A stretch of 64,000 nt of DNA from Eulemur rufifrons (GCF_041146395.1 NC_091001.1:103190965-103254964), one strand, 5' to 3'; numbered from the stretch's first letter, positions 1 through 13,799 are shown. Notes: generated by a model from the letters alone, not told the origin. Made by a program: numbers and translations.

Positions 1-53
1 CAGGGCGACAGAACAAGACTCTCTCTCAAAAAAAAAAAAAAAAAAAAAAAAAA
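1..53 (+). mobile_element. Alu 3' end with poly(A) tail, cut by window edge
   Basis: The window opens with the end of an Alu right arm (cagggcgacagaacaagact...) followed by 26 A at 28-53. It lies on the + strand. The body is outside the window. Confidence 0.85.
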
Positions 54-229
54 TCCTATGAATTCCATCCTCTGAATGTCTCCCAAATCCACCCCTCAGG
101 GCCATCTCATCATCTCACTCTTGGAATACTTGTTCTTTTTCATTCTTGTTAACTATTGCAAGAATTCAAGTCAAATAACATCACTTCTTGAACAGAATCA
201 TTAAGTGGTTTCTAACTTCAAACAGTAAA

Positions 230-600
230 AATACAGATTCCTTAGCACAGTATATAAGGCTCTTGCATACCCCTTCAGCCTCATCTCTTGTCATTTCTTT
301 CTAGTGCTCTATGCTCCACCATACTGTAGTCCCTGTAGTTTACCAAACATGTAGTAAAGTTTTACTTCCGTGTGCTTTTCCATATGCTCTTTCCTTCTTC
401 TTGGAAACTCTCCTTTCCCTTGTCTTACCTTTAAGACTCTTACTAATCCTGAAGTTCACCTGAAATATTGCCTCCTAATGGAAGAATCTTTCTCTTCTTA
501 GCACATAGCAGACACTTTACAGTGTTGTTTTGTGAAGATTAACTGAGACAGTATGCATGAGAATACTTTACAAACTATGAAACTCTATTTAAAAATAACA
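230..600 (+). repeat. L2 fragment followed by MIR-like tail
   Basis: Pyrimidine-rich sequence resembling the 3' part of L2 (ctctttccttcttcttggaaactctcc, then 'cacctgaaatattgcctcc', equivalent to the L2 'aatgtcacctcc' block). From about 525 it resembles a MIR tail. The family call is from remembered consensus and the edges are approximate. Confidence 0.5.
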
Positions 601-1860
601 TACTATGTAATGGCAATCCATCTATTAATTATTGAGTAGAAGCTTATGTTATTTGCTTTTCATTTCAAAAGGAAAATGAATATGTTACACTGACATGAGA
701 CTAAAACTCCTGAATTGTTTTGGCTGAATTTAGAATCCATAACTCTGATGTAAAGAAACTTTATAACCTTTAAGCATGAGTATCTTCTACCTTGGTTAAA
801 TTATTATCATGCAAGTTGAATTACTACCATGCAAATAATCCACATTCAAAGTATTAAAAGCATTCTTTAACTAATTGACTTTCAATGACTTCTATTTCAT
901 TATTCTTGTTTGTTTGTTTGTTTGTTTTTTTGGACATTAGGCATAAATTGCAAGTGTAGAACTGTAATAAAATACATTATATTTTATGGCCTTTAAATTA
1001 TTTCACAATCCTTATATTATTTGATTTGCAAACCGATAGCATTATTCTCATTTCATAGGTAAGATTAACTCCTTAGAAAGGCCAGATTAACTCTTTGGAA
1101 AGGCCATATTCCAATGCTTTCTATAATAGAAGTTACGTGGTATAATGCGGTAGAACTAGGTGCAACCCAGTAATCTAATCCTAGTTTTTCAGGAATGACT
1201 ACTCTCTGATGCTGACAGAATGCTCCACTAATTTCCATCTTTCCCAGTTTCAAGTTCTTGCTTGGGATAAGAACACACTATAGCAGATCATAATTTAGGA
1301 AGAAGGTGAATTATCATTACTTACATTGCTAGGGAAGAAACCCAGAAATGTTTGGCTTACTTTGTTTTTCTTGATTAGGAAACCAGAATACATTAAAAAC
1401 ACAAAGACAAAGGGTGTTGGGCATTTCATTAACAGTTCATAGTCTAATACCATGAAAAAATTTTGCACTAAAACTGAGAATTATGCATTATTAAAGCATT
1501 TTAAAAATTATACATTTTGCCTCAAAACTCAGAGGCATCAAGGAATCCACTTTTATTCACGTTGCTTGAAATACAACAAAGAAGAAAGTAATTTTATTGG
1601 CAAGTTCTCTATAGTAGTATTTCTGAGGCTATTCCTGATATTTGGTGACAGAGATGCAGTTTACTGTGTCATTTCAGATTAGATTTGGTATATATTGGAT
1701 TTTAATGAAACAAAATTAAAATAAAACCAGTAAAACATCACTTATAATGAGAACATCTTCAGTTTTATGTTATACATAAATAGAATTTCCATGTATGATT
1801 TTATTTGAAGACAAGATTTCACTGCTTATTTATTTTTTTTAACTTCTGGGGAGCTAGAAG
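600..1860. other. Unclassified AT-rich intergenic DNA
   Basis: No gene or clear repeat recognised, apart from a (TTTG)n run at 906-931. Confidence 0.5.
906..931 (+). repeat. (TTTG)n microsatellite
   Basis: Five TTTG units ending in a T run. Confidence 0.85.
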
Positions 1861-1869
1861 AGGCATAAC

Positions 1870-2420
1870 TCGGGGGTAAAAGAAAATGGGAAGAAAAGTT
1901 TTTACAGTCACATCTGAAGTAATAAGGACTTGAACCAGGAAATTATCACTGGAAGTGGAAAGAGTATAATTTGATATTGTTGGGATAGGATCAACAATAT
2001 CCTATATTTACTTATTTATACTGTATTATATATATGGGAGAAGATAAAGTCAAACACAATCATAAGATTGGAACTGGGTCATTGGGACAATGGTGCTGGT
2101 TTTAGTAAAAACAGTGTAACTTTGGAGAACAAGAGAGAAAAAGGATGAGCTTAACTGCTGGACATGTCTCTCGCATTTGAAAGGCTACTGACACATCCAG
2201 GTGGAGAAGTCCAGCAGACATCTAGAGCTTACAGGTGTGGAACTTTGGTGAGAGGTCTGCAGTAGAAATACAGAATTGGCAGTTATTTATATACAGGTAA
2301 TGGCTGAAGAAGCCATGAGAATAAATTCGACTGACAAAGAAGGAGTATAGAGAGAAGAGACAAGAGGGTGAAACTTAAAGAATCATCTAAGTTTGGAAAA
2401 AGGAATTTGGAAGAGCTGTG
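1870..2420 (-). repeat. L2 fragment, reversed
   Basis: The text 'ccaggtggagaagtccagcagacatctagagc' with 'agccatgagaataaattcgactgac' resembles the reverse complement of an internal L2 3' region. Divergence is high and the edges are approximate. Confidence 0.45.
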
Positions 2421-2429
2421 TACTTGTTA

Positions 2430-4090
2430 TTCTCCCTATGTATTTGTTTGCAAATTTCTAGAAAGTAATAATAGTTATATTCATTTTAGTATTATCAAAT
2501 AGCACTTAGGATATTGTCTTTAAGAAAGTATATGTGGGATTAAAAAAATGATGTATTTTAACCCAGCTAAGGTGGGACATGGTCCATAATTAATAACAAA
2601 AATAGTAATATTTCAAATATATGCATGTTGGTTGAATTGTTTTAGAAAACATTAATATTTAATTAAATTGATGATTAATAATTTATTCATATGTACTCAC
2701 ATGCATACATATATGTGTGTATGTGTTTATATGTATCTATCCGTCTTTCTTTCTATCTAATTTTTTTGTTTTCATATTTTGAGTCTGTAGTAGATACTTC
2801 TGGAGGAGTATGCTTAGCCCTCAAACCAATAGCTCTCTTGCCTCTCATCCAGTATGAAGAAATAGTTCCCTGGTTGCTATTTGTTGCTTGCTTGGACACC
2901 AGAGCCTTGCTAGAACAGTTTGGAGTTTTTCTTATGAAAATTTGGAGATGACATGGAAAGAGTTGTGTTAATTTCTCCATGTGCCAGAAAATCTAATGTG
3001 TAAACTATTTTTTGTCATGTCTAGCTTTTGAGTATTTCCTCTGTCTACACTTTCTTTTTAACACTGATTTGATTTTCTGTACTGTTAATTCTGTTCTTTT
3101 ATGCCCAGTGTAGATTTTAATTCTGTTAATACATTTTGTGTGTTTTCTTTTTCGGCTTTAGCATTTATCCCTTCATTTCAGTTTATCGTCCTGCTTTAGT
3201 TGCATGGAGTCCATTTCTTCTTTTATTTTTTTCTGAAGATGCAAAATAGCTATCTTCTAAAATTTCTGTCTGTTTCTTATAGAACACTAGTTTTAGAAAT
3301 ATGTTTTTCCCGTGAGTTTCTAGAGAATGCCCCCTTTCCTGGCTTTGCATTTTTGATGCATAAGTACCATGTTGTTTTGTCATTTATCCCTACTTGGAGA
3401 AAGCGGTAGTTGGTCCAGAATTTTCCAATAGAGTTACATTTACATTTCCTTTAGGCCCTTTCACTGTTCAGTTGGGTACTGCTAACTTCTCTCAGATCCA
3501 GATTTAAAGGGCAAATTGATATATCTAACTATTATTTCATTTTGTAATTCCTAGTAAGTATATATCTAATCTCATCTGTTGAACTAAGGTTGGACCTATT
3601 TTTTTCTATTTTATGCTCTCTGGCCAAGCTAAAGATTTATAGTTTGTATTTTTCTTTTTTTCTTTTAAGGGGTGATAAAGAACATGACTCTGGTCTACAT
3701 TTCTCCCGTAGGGCCAACAGTGGTGTTGAATCAAATTTGAAGCCATTTATACTAGTCTGATTTAAAAGGTAGGATATATAGTATGTGTTCCAAGAACATA
3801 TTTCTTAATCCATCCCTATACAAGGGAAGTTGAAATTCCTTCAAATCTATCAATCAAATTTTCTTAGCTTGAGGTTACAATGTTGCTGACATTTTTTGCT
3901 ATATTTTCATGAGTATTTTGGTGGAAACTATATCAAATATTGCTCTTCTGTTTTTGCGTTAATCTGGAAGAAGCAGCCTATTGTGCACTTCCAACGAAGT
4001 AATTAATGATAAAAATAATTTTCCCTGAATGTGGCATAAAAAATGAACCCAGTGTAGCAATCCATTATTACTGTCCTTACCTGGCAAACA
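2430..4090. other. Unclassified intergenic DNA, possible old LINE
   Basis: 2,990-3,420 is T-rich on the + strand and has the composition of an ancient L1/HAL1 5' region in reverse orientation, but I cannot place it in a family. The open frames in it are short and start without context. Confidence 0.3.
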
Positions 4091-4450
4091 TTATTGAACA
4101 CCTAAAGCTGGAGGATAAGATTACAAAAGTTAATAAGGCATATTCCCTGCTTATAAAAGGCTTTCAGTCTATCCAGGGAGAATAGAGAAAAATGTAGATA
4201 ATTACAAAACAGTTTGATAAATTCTATGATGTAAGTAAGCACAAAGATGTGGGAAAATAATTGGCATGAGAAAGAATCTAGACTATGAAGGTAATCCAAA
4301 GAAGTTGATGACTGAGCTAAATCTGTAGCTTCAGTTCTGCAAATGTTTAATGAGTAGTTACTATGTGCTAAACACTGTCCAATTCTTATTTATTAATAGC
4401 ACAAGTAAAGCTGTTATAAGTGATAATAACACCTTGTATTTTCATAATGC
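4090..4450 (-). repeat. L2 and MIR pieces, reversed
   Basis: 'attccctgcttataaaaggctttcagtctatccagggagaatag' resembles the reverse of an L2 segment ('ccctgccctcatggagcttacattctag'). It is followed by a MIR-like stretch at 4340-4450 ('ttactatgtgctaaacactgtcc'). The MIR-like stretch is interrupted by the Alu and appears to resume at about 4765-4890. Confidence 0.5.
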
Positions 4451-4457
4451 CCAGCAC

Positions 4458-4749
4458 TTTTTTTTTTTTTTTTTTTTTTGAGACAGAGCCTTGCTCTGTT
4501 CACCCTGAGTAAAGTGCAGTGGCATCATCAGAGCTCACTGCAACCTCAAACTACTGGGCTCAAGCCATCCTCAGTCTCCCAACTAGCTGAAACTACAGGT
4601 GCATACCACCATGGCTGGCTAATTTTTCTATTTTTAGTAGAGATGGGGTCTTGCTGTTGCTCAGGCTGGTCCTGAACTCCTGACCTCAAGCAATCCTCCC
4701 AGCCTCCCAGAATGCTAGGATTACAGGTGTGAGCCACTGCAGCCTGGCC
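4458..4749 (-). mobile_element. Alu, reversed
   Basis: Starts with a T run (4458-4479), then gagacagagccttgctctg, and ends at gagccactgcagcctggcc. Full dimeric length. It lacks the extra internal segment present in the Alus at 23.8 and 29.3 kb. The target-site duplication is not clear. Confidence 0.93.
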
Positions 4750-5216
4750 CATAATTCTCTTTAAAACATTTTTATGTACATTCTCCACCTGACCTTCACA
4801 ATAACGCTGTGAGTTAGATAGTTCAATTACTAGTAACTTAATTTTGCTATTGAGGAAATCAAACACCAGAAAAATTATATACCTTTTAATGGCCATAAAA
4901 TAGTTTTTTGTAGAAAAGGCAAATAAAATTAACATGTCTAAATTTTTAGTTAATCTTTTTATAACTAAATAGTGCGTCATATCTAGCATGATGAACTCTG
5001 AATCCACAGGAAAGCATGTCCTCATTTTTCAATTATTTAGATTTGGTCAATCATTTGAAAGGACAATAATGACTTCAAATATAGAATTCTTTTTAATGAT
5101 CCACATAATGTTAAAATATTTTTAAAAAATCATAAACCAATGAAGAGAAAATCTACTCAGGACATAAAAAATGTTTCTTAACTTTCCTCTATCACCATTT
5201 AAGCAGGATGATATAC

Positions 5217-5670
5217 TAGGTTGAATAGCGTCCCCCCAAAATCATGTCCACCCAGCACATCAGAATGTGACCTTATTTGGAAATAGGTTCTTTGCAGATA
5301 TAATTAGTTAGGTTAAGATGGGGTCATACTGGATTAGGGTGGGTCCTTAATAAATAATGACTGATATCCTTATTAGGAGTGGAAAAACACAGAGACACAA
5401 AGAGATACACACAGGGAGAATGCCAGGTGATTACGGAGGCAGACATTGGAGTTATACATAAGCCAGAGAACATCAGAGATTTCCAGCAACCACCAGAAGC
5501 TGGAAGAGAGGCATGGAGAAGATTCTCCTTCAGAATCCCCAGAAGAAACCAACTCTGGTGACATTTTGCTTTCAGACTTCTGGTCTCCAGAATTGTGATA
5601 GAATAAATTTTTGTGGTTTTAAGTCACCAAGTCTGTAGTACTTGTTACAGCAGCCACAGAAAACTAATAC
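5217..5670 (+). mobile_element. Solo LTR, MLT1-like (ERVL-MaLR)
   Basis: Begins 'ggttgaatagcgtcccccc' and contains 'cagaatgtgaccttatttgg' and 'ccaccagaagctgg'. A 'gaataaattt' poly(A)-signal-like element comes before 'ttaagtcaccaagtctgtagtacttg', and it ends 'aaactaatac'. The order matches MaLR-type LTRs as I remember them. No internal retroviral sequence flanks it, so it is a solo LTR and codes for nothing. Confidence 0.75.
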
Positions 5671-5799
5671 AGAGGACAAGTGCATTTAAATACAGTATAT
5701 GGGTGTTAGGTTTACAATAAAGAATATTATGGCAGTAAGAAAATAGAAAGAGTTTTCTTTTCTACAAATATACATCCTTTTTTTTTTCCCTGTGAAAAT

Positions 5800-5975
5800 T
5801 GCCAAAGTTGGGGTTAAGAGATTTGGATTCAAGAATCAGCTCTGCTACTTATTAGGTGTGGTCTGGGTCAAATTACTTAAGTTCCCTTCATGCCTTGATT
5901 TCCTTATTTACAAATTGGGAAAGATTAAAAATCTACCTAAAAGTAGAGCTCTATGGTTCAAAAATTCAAAATACT
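5800..5975 (+). repeat. MIR
   Basis: 'ggattcaagaatcagctctgctacttattaggtgtggtctgggtcaaattacttaagttccc' closely follows the MIR core ('gaatcccggctctgccacttactagctgtgtgacc'). Confidence 0.8.
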
Positions 5976-5979
5976 AGGC

Positions 5980-8900
5980 CTCTGAAAAATTCCAGATAGT
6001 AATTTAATAGTGCTAACTTGCATCTAAGTTAGATAGTATTGAGCCAGTTTCTTTCAATTCAAAACTGAATTAAATTCATAGTTGGCTTTGAGTTCATTCA
6101 AAATAATTTCCTTAGAGACCTTTCATATCGTTGTTCATGAAAATCAGATTAGGTATACTGACCACAGTACCACTGCTATTAACAGAAGTAATACAAATTC
6201 TGTTTAAGATTTCCTAGGCTAGTTTATGGATGTTTGAATAAAACTGAGTATTAATTACACAGTAATATTAAAAAATATTTTGAAATTAGACTTATATAAC
6301 ACCTTGCCAATGGTCCATATAATTTTTTAATAGACTTTATTTTTTAGAGCAGATTTAGGTTCACAGCACATATAATGTTTGTAGAAACGTTCATTGACTA
6401 TGGACCTTACTGAATTCTGATTGTGCAAATTGTAGTATAGTATTAGAAGTTTAAACATGTTAATCATGGATTGGTTGAAAAATAAGACTAAATAACAGAT
6501 TGTTTAATGTGTTACAGATCCTTGATATTAATGAGGTATATGTCCTAAGACCTTCTTGACTTCTCAATATATGAGTAGTACTCTAGGATAAAATTACTTT
6601 GTTGGTAAATGGCCATATTATTGCTTATTTATTAAATGAGATAACAAATTAAATAACAACAGCAAATCTAAATTCAGCTGCAGATACTGGGTGATCAGTT
6701 AACTGGACTTACTAATTTAGTTAATTACAAGCACCATCTTCATGGCTGCATAAAATTCACATTTGTGCTTTAGCAAAATGACATATTACTATGTCATGAT
6801 AACCTTCAGGGTTATTCACAAATAGATACAGCCCAAAGATTAAATCTATAAAGGCCACATTCTTAAAATCTTGCTACCTGGAAACATTAAAATTTTTATA
6901 TATCATTGTACTACTTGAAAAATAAATAATTGAAACTTGAGAGCATAACATTTTGACAGCAGTTTGAATATGATGAATTAAGGACAGTTTTAAAAAAAGC
7001 TAAAGTTTGCTCCTTGGTCTTTATGGATTCAACATGTACTTTTAAAAATAGACCTTTATAAAGAGTTCTAAATAAATTGAAACTCTGTCTCCTATTATTG
7101 AAGGTAACAAATCTATCAATATAAGAGAAAGGGTCATTAATTATATTATTTGTGCTTATACTCTTTTTATCCTAAAAGCTGTGTGAACAATTTGCCACTT
7201 TGGTCTAGAGGAAAGAATACAGTAACTTTATTTATATCTTTAGGAAGTACCAGGATTCATCTGAGGAGTCAGTGTCTTTCCAGCAGCTGCAAAAATATCT
7301 TGTAGGAGCACTTTAAAACTAATTAAGAAAGCTTTATCCAGGAACATCAAGGAAGTTAAGACACAATGTCCTTGATGCTGTCAGGTGAGTGTGCTTTTAA
7401 TTTTCTCCTCTGAGTATTTCCTTTTGGTTCCTCATATAGCAAGAATCATGCTGCTATTAATACTTGGTAGCACATTTTATTCAAAGAGTATAATTGAATG
7501 GAAAGATGCCAAAGAGAATCTCCTCAGATTTATGAAGGAATCTTTCTCCTTTAGAGAGAGAATTGTATCCTTTGGTGATTATGGTGATGTTTTTCTTCTG
7601 TGGGGAGAACTGGGAGTAGGGCAAGTAATAGGTGCTGTCAGTCAGTGATTTCTGACCAGATCCTATGCCTGAAGTTAGAGTAGAATAGAACCCTTTAAGT
7701 GACTATCAAAGATCCCTTCACTCACTAAGAGCATTTCCAAACCAAAGTGATCCCACAGCCTGTAATCTGTAATAGTCCTAGAGCCCGACTCAAATTCGTA
7801 CCCTCAAATAAGGAATTTCACAATAAATTAGATTTCCACAAGTAGGTTCAGATTAGAGTGCATTGCTTAATTTGTATAACTGTAAATTTCCTACTTATAC
7901 TTCAAGGTTTGTCTTGTTCATGAGGATTTCCCTGATTATTCCATGTGAGATATGTATATGTGTTCATATATATATTTGATTTCCAGTAGTCTTAAGATAA
8001 ATGGACTAATCAATGAAATATCACCATGACACAGTTCTTTTTTTGGATTTTAGTATCCAACTATATTGTAAAGCTACTTAGTGCGGAAGCTGTGTCTTAT
8101 ATTTCTACTTGACATTATTCAAAATGTCAAGTTCCTGATTCATAATAGTGTTCAATAATTATTTGGTTGATTAATTACTCTTCCTGTCTCTTTAGTTTTC
8201 ATTCTCAGTGAGTTATTTTTCTATGATTTTATTATCTAGAAGAATTAAAATTCCATTGGGAATTCCAATAATTGGGAAGATCATTTTTATAACAATAATT
8301 TTATTTCATAATTGGTATAATAGGTGTGATACATAATTTTCCACTTACAGAACTCAAAACAGTAGAAAACAGTTGTTCTTATACTGGTTTTAAAGAGAAA
8401 AAACATTTTTAAATAATTTTATTTTTTTATTGTTAGTTGACAAATTATAACCACATATATTTATACAGTATAATGTGATATTGTGACATATGTATATAGA
8501 GACAATTTGACATCTCCTAACAGGTGATTATATTTCCAGATATGCAATATAGGTTTGTACCAGATATCTTCTAAAAGTATTTAACAAAAAGTGACTTAGT
8601 GTTCGATTTAATTTTCATGAATATAACATGATTGGGTTGACGAAAGAAAGGAAATTAGACTTGACAGAGAAAATTTCTAGGATTATTTGACTGGGCAACA
8701 GTTTTTACAATTGGCAGTAGACACTGGAACCATCTTTTGGCAACCAGTGTAATCATTCAAAAGCCAAGAAATATGTTTATGTTTTTCCTTATGTAGTTGT
8801 CCTTTTCTTTTTTTGCTACTGACAAATGAAGGTTGTACTAGACTTCATTTTTTCTCTATTCATTTGGTAGTTTCCCTTGAACTGTATCAGAGCTTTCCAA

Positions 8901-9590
8901 GGTCTTTGTAAAAGTTTACATAGTCTTCCCTTTTATTATTTCTAAGGAAAATGTTACATATGTGTATGTTTTAAGAGTGATTGTCTATATGAAGGTAATG
9001 CTGAAATCTACATGCTGTTGATTTAAAGATTCTTTCCCACCCATCCATACTCAAACTAATTTGGGGGAAATTAATTCCAAAGTCAGAAAATTAAAACTTA
9101 CCACATTAAACAATAAATAAAATATCTTTAAGAAGCTGCTGATTAAAAGCATTTTGATGATGGTATGCCCCAATAAAAATTATGCCAGTTTTCAATACAG
9201 TCAAAATCAGACTACATTAAAGCAAGGATGACAATTTGAAATTATTTTTTAAAACCAAGCCAATCATGCCAGTAAAAAGAGATAAGAGGTTTATTTTCCA
9301 TTGAGTGTTATGAGGTTTCTATGCCCACAAAGAATTTATGGATGTCATGTGATAGCATATACAAGTAGCACAGAGTGTAAATTATATTGTTTTGCCTATG
9401 ACAATGTATAGTTAGAACAACAATAACAAAAAGGAGCTGGGAGAGTGCAGTGCTGATATTTCTGCCCTTCACAAACATGCCAATTCGTTTTAATACACAT
9501 ATGAAGAAAAAATCATCTGCATTTATACCCGCACCCACTGTTGAGCTACATTTATGCTTTTCTGACTGGCAATAAAAGTCTAGCAGTTTC
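5980..9590. other. Unclassified AT-rich intergenic DNA with small L1 fossils
   Basis: 6,320-6,380 ('tagagcagatttaggttcacagcacata') and 8,410-8,590 resemble short reversed pieces of L1M 3' UTR. Otherwise no gene or repeat was recognised. The 87-codon open frame at 7385-7648 has no familiar motif and I do not call it a gene. Confidence 0.4.
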
Positions 9591-10320
9591 TCCAGTGCAG
9601 TGTGTTTAAATCCAAACTCTCACCTTTATATTCATGATACACTTTTAGGCAAGGTCAACCTCTTCATTCCCTTCTCCTATTAATGATATGCTTATTTTCC
9701 TAGTCAACTGGGCTTGAAATCTTGAAATAATCAGTAAGTCTTACCCTCAAAGCAGCTATAATGAAGTTCTAATGACAATTTCTTAAGGATCATTCCTATC
9801 TGTTTCTTCCTTCTCATTCCCATGGTTGATACTCTAATACAGGCCTTAATGTTTCTGGTTATATTATTGCGATGGCCCCTTAACTAGACTAATTTTTGCT
9901 AGAGATAGTATTATCTTGCTTCCAATTCATCCTAAATGTGGCTACTATTTAAATTTTCCTAAAATGCTATTTTAAATATATCATTCTCCTGAAATAAGCC
10001 CACCAATATCATCTTGCCTATGGAATAAAGTTCACATTTTCTTAGCCTGGCATTCAAGGTAATGAACACTCTGACCTCAATCTGTCCTGTCTATTTTCCT
10101 TTACCCTCTTATGAGAACATTCTCTCTCAAACAAACTTGTCTACTCACTATTGCCCAGACATATCTTGCACTTTTGTCTATGCCTTTGTTCCTGCTCTTC
10201 TTCCTGACTGGAATATATTCTACTACTATTCTACTCAAATCCAAATAATAAATATTCTCTATGATGCCTTTAGGACCACTCCAATTTTCAATAACTTAAT
10301 TATTTTAAATAAAAAGTATG
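9590..10320 (+). repeat. L2 3' region (old)
   Basis: A long pyrimidine-rich stretch contains, in L2 order, 'attctcctgaaataagcccaccaatatc', 'ggcattcaaggtaatgaacac', 'tctatgcctttgttcctgctcttcttcctgactggaatat' and 'ctactcaaatcc'. The open frame here is a by-product of the repeat. Confidence 0.55.
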
Positions 10321-10329
10321 TGTTATTTA

Positions 10330-11030
10330 TGAAATCTATTTAGAAATTATGTATGATTTTTTTAACCTTTTATGTTGTTATCAAATGATTGTTATTGCTA
10401 ATATCTTGTTTTGTGTATAACTTTCTTGTATAGCACATGGTGTAGTATTGAATATAATAATAGGTACTAACACTGATTGTTTCATTGAGTAAAAACTGTG
10501 GTTCCCAGAGTAAATGCCTTTAAGTCCTTACTAATGAGGGTCTTGTTTGGCTATACTTAGTTAAGCCGTTAAAACAAACTATAAGTGACGACAATTGAGG
10601 CAGAAAAAAATCAGGATGCATAGTCACAAAAATTGCCAAGTTAATTATTCTTAAATGAGAATTAATGAACAAATATGCCTAATAGACACTTTAAAAAGCA
10701 GAATGAATAATGTATTTGAAAAGCATAATGATAGCTTTATCTCTATAAAGATATTTAATATATTTGGAAATAGTCAATAGTATATATTTTAATCCCTTTT
10801 CCTTTTATGTTTAATTTAGAGAGAAAAATCCTGTGTGATAAAGAGTTATTTCCTATGGGGTTGTCTGTAAAGCAAAGGAAAAAAAAATGAGCAATTTGGT
10901 ATACCAAAAAAAAAAAAAAAAAAAAAGTCTGAAAGAAGTTGGGAAATCTCTTTCAATGATTTTCTTTAGAATGGTCTAAAGATTCTTATTCTAGAATGGT
11001 TTAAGAAGTGAATGGATTACCATCAACAAC
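10330..11030. other. Unclassified intergenic DNA
   Basis: AT-rich with no gene seen. A 21-base poly(A) run occupies 10906-10926. Confidence 0.5.
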
Positions 11031-11034
11031 TGTA

Positions 11035-11265
11035 AACACTTATATAGAACTTACTATGTGTAAGGGCAGTGTTCTAGTGCTTTAACATGTATTAACTCAT
11101 AAAATCCTAGTAGCCACCACATGATGCAGGTGCTGTTACTATCATCCTCATTTCATAGTTGAGGGAACTAGGCACATGGAGTTAAGGAATGTGCCCAAAA
11201 TCACATAGCTAGTAAGCAGTGGAACCAGGATTCAAATCCAGGCAGTTTAGTTCCAGAATCCATGT
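11035..11265 (-). repeat. MIR, reversed, nearly complete
   Basis: 'ttactatgtgtaagggcagtgttctagtgctttaacatgtattaactcat' through 'atagctagtaagcagtggaaccaggattcaaatccaggcag' is the reverse complement of the MIR consensus over most of its length. Confidence 0.88.
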
Positions 11266-13630
11266 TTTCTTCCCCTCCTCCCCTCATTTCCCTTCCCTTC
11301 CCCTCTTCCCCTTTCTTTTATTCTTTCTTTCTGGAAATAGAAAATACAGACAGAAAAGGATACCATTCATAAATATGCATCACAGCAAATTATCACAAAA
11401 TGAACACACCACCAACTTAAAAAGTAGAAGACCGAAGCATGTGCTTTTGAGGTACAGACAGAGTCCATATTCTTATGTTCTCAACTACTACTGTATATTG
11501 CATCTCAATAGATTTCCAGACTTATTACTCTCCTCCTTAAAGTTCTTACCATGACTTCCATTTAAATTGATTCAAATTTATAGTGTTCATTCCTAAAAAG
11601 CAATAGAGAAAAAACAAAATAACTCAAAAAGCCTGAATTTTGAGCTTGTTTTCTTGCCAGAGTTTACACTTTTTTTCATTTAAAAATAGTGGAAAATCGT
11701 TTTGTAATCCTACCACACCTCTAGCAAAGTAAAGACAGTAAAGACACATTTTTTGAGCAGTGCAGTTAATGTAGTTTTGACTACTGAGTATGCAAACCCT
11801 TATGATTTCCTTGTAGATCTGTACTAGAGGACAAGGGTTGCAGAAAGGGCTACTGGTGAATGATGACACATTTCTGTTTCTCATCTTCTATTTCTCAGCC
11901 TCCAGTGCCAACGTATCCTGTAGACATCTGAGATATTTCTTTTGGAATTGAAACTGACATATTTTGGTTCCACATTTAAGTTCCTGACAAAGCTTGACCT
12001 TGTATCAATACTTCTAGGGTGGGTAAATATGATTTGAAGCAATTAGTTTATAAATCAAACCCAGCGGAAGGGATATTTCCTGCAATGGCATGTAGTCATT
12101 GAAATACTCATTTGTTTGTTTGTTTGTTTATTTCTTTATTGTAATTAGTCTACCCGAGAGGAATTTGGAGAGTAAAGTTGGAAAAGATGGTGCTCCTATT
12201 ACATTGCTAAGCTAGTAGAAGGATAATCAACAGGGAGACACATAGATATTTAAGTGTTCATGACTACAAGCCTATACCTATCAAAAGAAGAGCACTGCAC
12301 CCAAGGCAATAATGAGCACATATTCTGCTAAGTATTGTTTGGTGAAAATTAACGTTGTTTTTGGTGTGTGTGTGTTTGTTTGCACCCGACAGAGATTTTA
12401 TAAGCATAAAACAAAGAAAACCTCTGTGCCTTTTTATGTTTTTCTTTTCTTTCTTTCTTTTTTGATACAACGCTTGAATGGTTATAGAGCATATTAAACT
12501 AAAATTCTATTTATAATCCTTTGATTAATTATATATCATGTGTAATATAATTAGCACTGCTTGGAAATGTATGGTCATGTTGCTGCTTCTTTTTGCCTTT
12601 CTCATCATTTAGTTTTTCACATGTGAGAAAGAGGATCATATGTGTACTCTATCTCTGCACTCCAGTCATAAATACTGTGGTTCTGTTTACCTACACATTA
12701 TATTCTAAGCCCAGACCTTGCTTTGTTTCAATATTTTCTTGAAGAAACATTGTAACTGTAACCAAACAGGCCATATTCTATAGCTATGTTTTCCTAGGTT
12801 CCTGTCCAAGTGTGGGCTAGATAACTTTAAAGAAAGTCATCTTTAGAGTCCCTCTGAGTGGTCTCCAGAGAACAGGGTTTAGCTTTTGAAAGTTGATATG
12901 AAACTACAGTTAAGTGGGTGATTAGCATAATAGCACGACTGGCCTCAGGCAAAGTTGCAAAGTGACATTTTGCAACTTCTCTTCTTTTCTATTCATGTTA
13001 AATAATAGGTAAAACCAACTAACATTAAAAGATTGCCCAGAATTGTATGACAACTGCAATGAATGGGAATTAATGCCTCCACCACCCCCACGCCCCGGCC
13101 CCCCCCCCCCATTCCCCAGTTACCAGTTACATTCCCTTCCCTACTTTCTAAGATTCTTGGCTTTCTTTTTGTAAGGTGCCTTCAAAAATCTGCCCAAGGA
13201 GCTCATGGCCTTGGTTACATTTTCCAATTTTCCCATTGTTAATGTTCCTCTTTTAAGGTCCACTGATGTATGCAACATGCTGAATTCAGTTATGTAGAAT
13301 ACACCAAACCCATTCATTACAATTAGAGAAAACCCGGGACATATACTACCTTCAGGATAGGTAAGTTACTATATTATAGCCTTTATTTACATTTAGTTAT
13401 TAAAAATTGTGCTCAGTTTCTTCCAGGCCCTCATTGATTTTTCACCCTGACTGGCCAACTCGTCCTGTGGTCAGAATCCTGGTGTCAGTGGCTTTCCTGA
13501 TTAATTCATCTTTACTTCTATCTTGCAGTTCAATGCTAGAGCTATTTCTCCATTACCTTTGTCTCTGAGAAAGCAGAGCTCTGTTTTTCTGGACTTTAGG
13601 TTACTTTTTGTTTTCTAGTTGAAAATATAC
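11265..13630. other. Unclassified intergenic DNA
   Basis: Holds (TTTG)n at about 12110-12130, a short (GT)n near 12363 and a C run at 13099-13110. No gene recognised; open frames are short. Confidence 0.45.
13081..13120 (+). repeat. C-rich low-complexity tract
   Basis: 'accacccccacgccccgg' is followed by a 12-base C run (13099-13110) and 'attcccc'. Confidence 0.8.
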
Positions 13631-13634
13631 TCCT

Positions 13635-13770
13635 GATGTTTCCTAGACTGTTTTTCAAGACTCAGTTCAATACTCTCCTCTGTGAAACCTTTCTTGTTGA
13701 CCTTACCTAAAATTGATTTAATACCTCTCTAAATTACTATAGTATTTATTTTTTAATAATACTTTTTTAT
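13635..13770 (+). repeat. L2 fragment
   Basis: 'ttcaagactcagttcaatactctcctctgtgaaacctttcttg' matches the L2 block 'ttcaaggctcagctcaaatgtcacctcc..gaagcctt'. Confidence 0.65.
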
Positions 13771-13799
13771 ATACTACTTACTTGGTATATATTCGATCC

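Noticed and set aside
4546..5025. 159-codon minus-strand open frame
   Set aside because: Its C-terminal half is translated Alu and the N-terminal half is AT-rich non-repeat sequence with no family resemblance; a chance frame.
7345..7377. 9-bp inverted repeat catcaagga/tccttgatg
   Set aside because: Short, with a 15-base loop; expected by chance in 64 kb.
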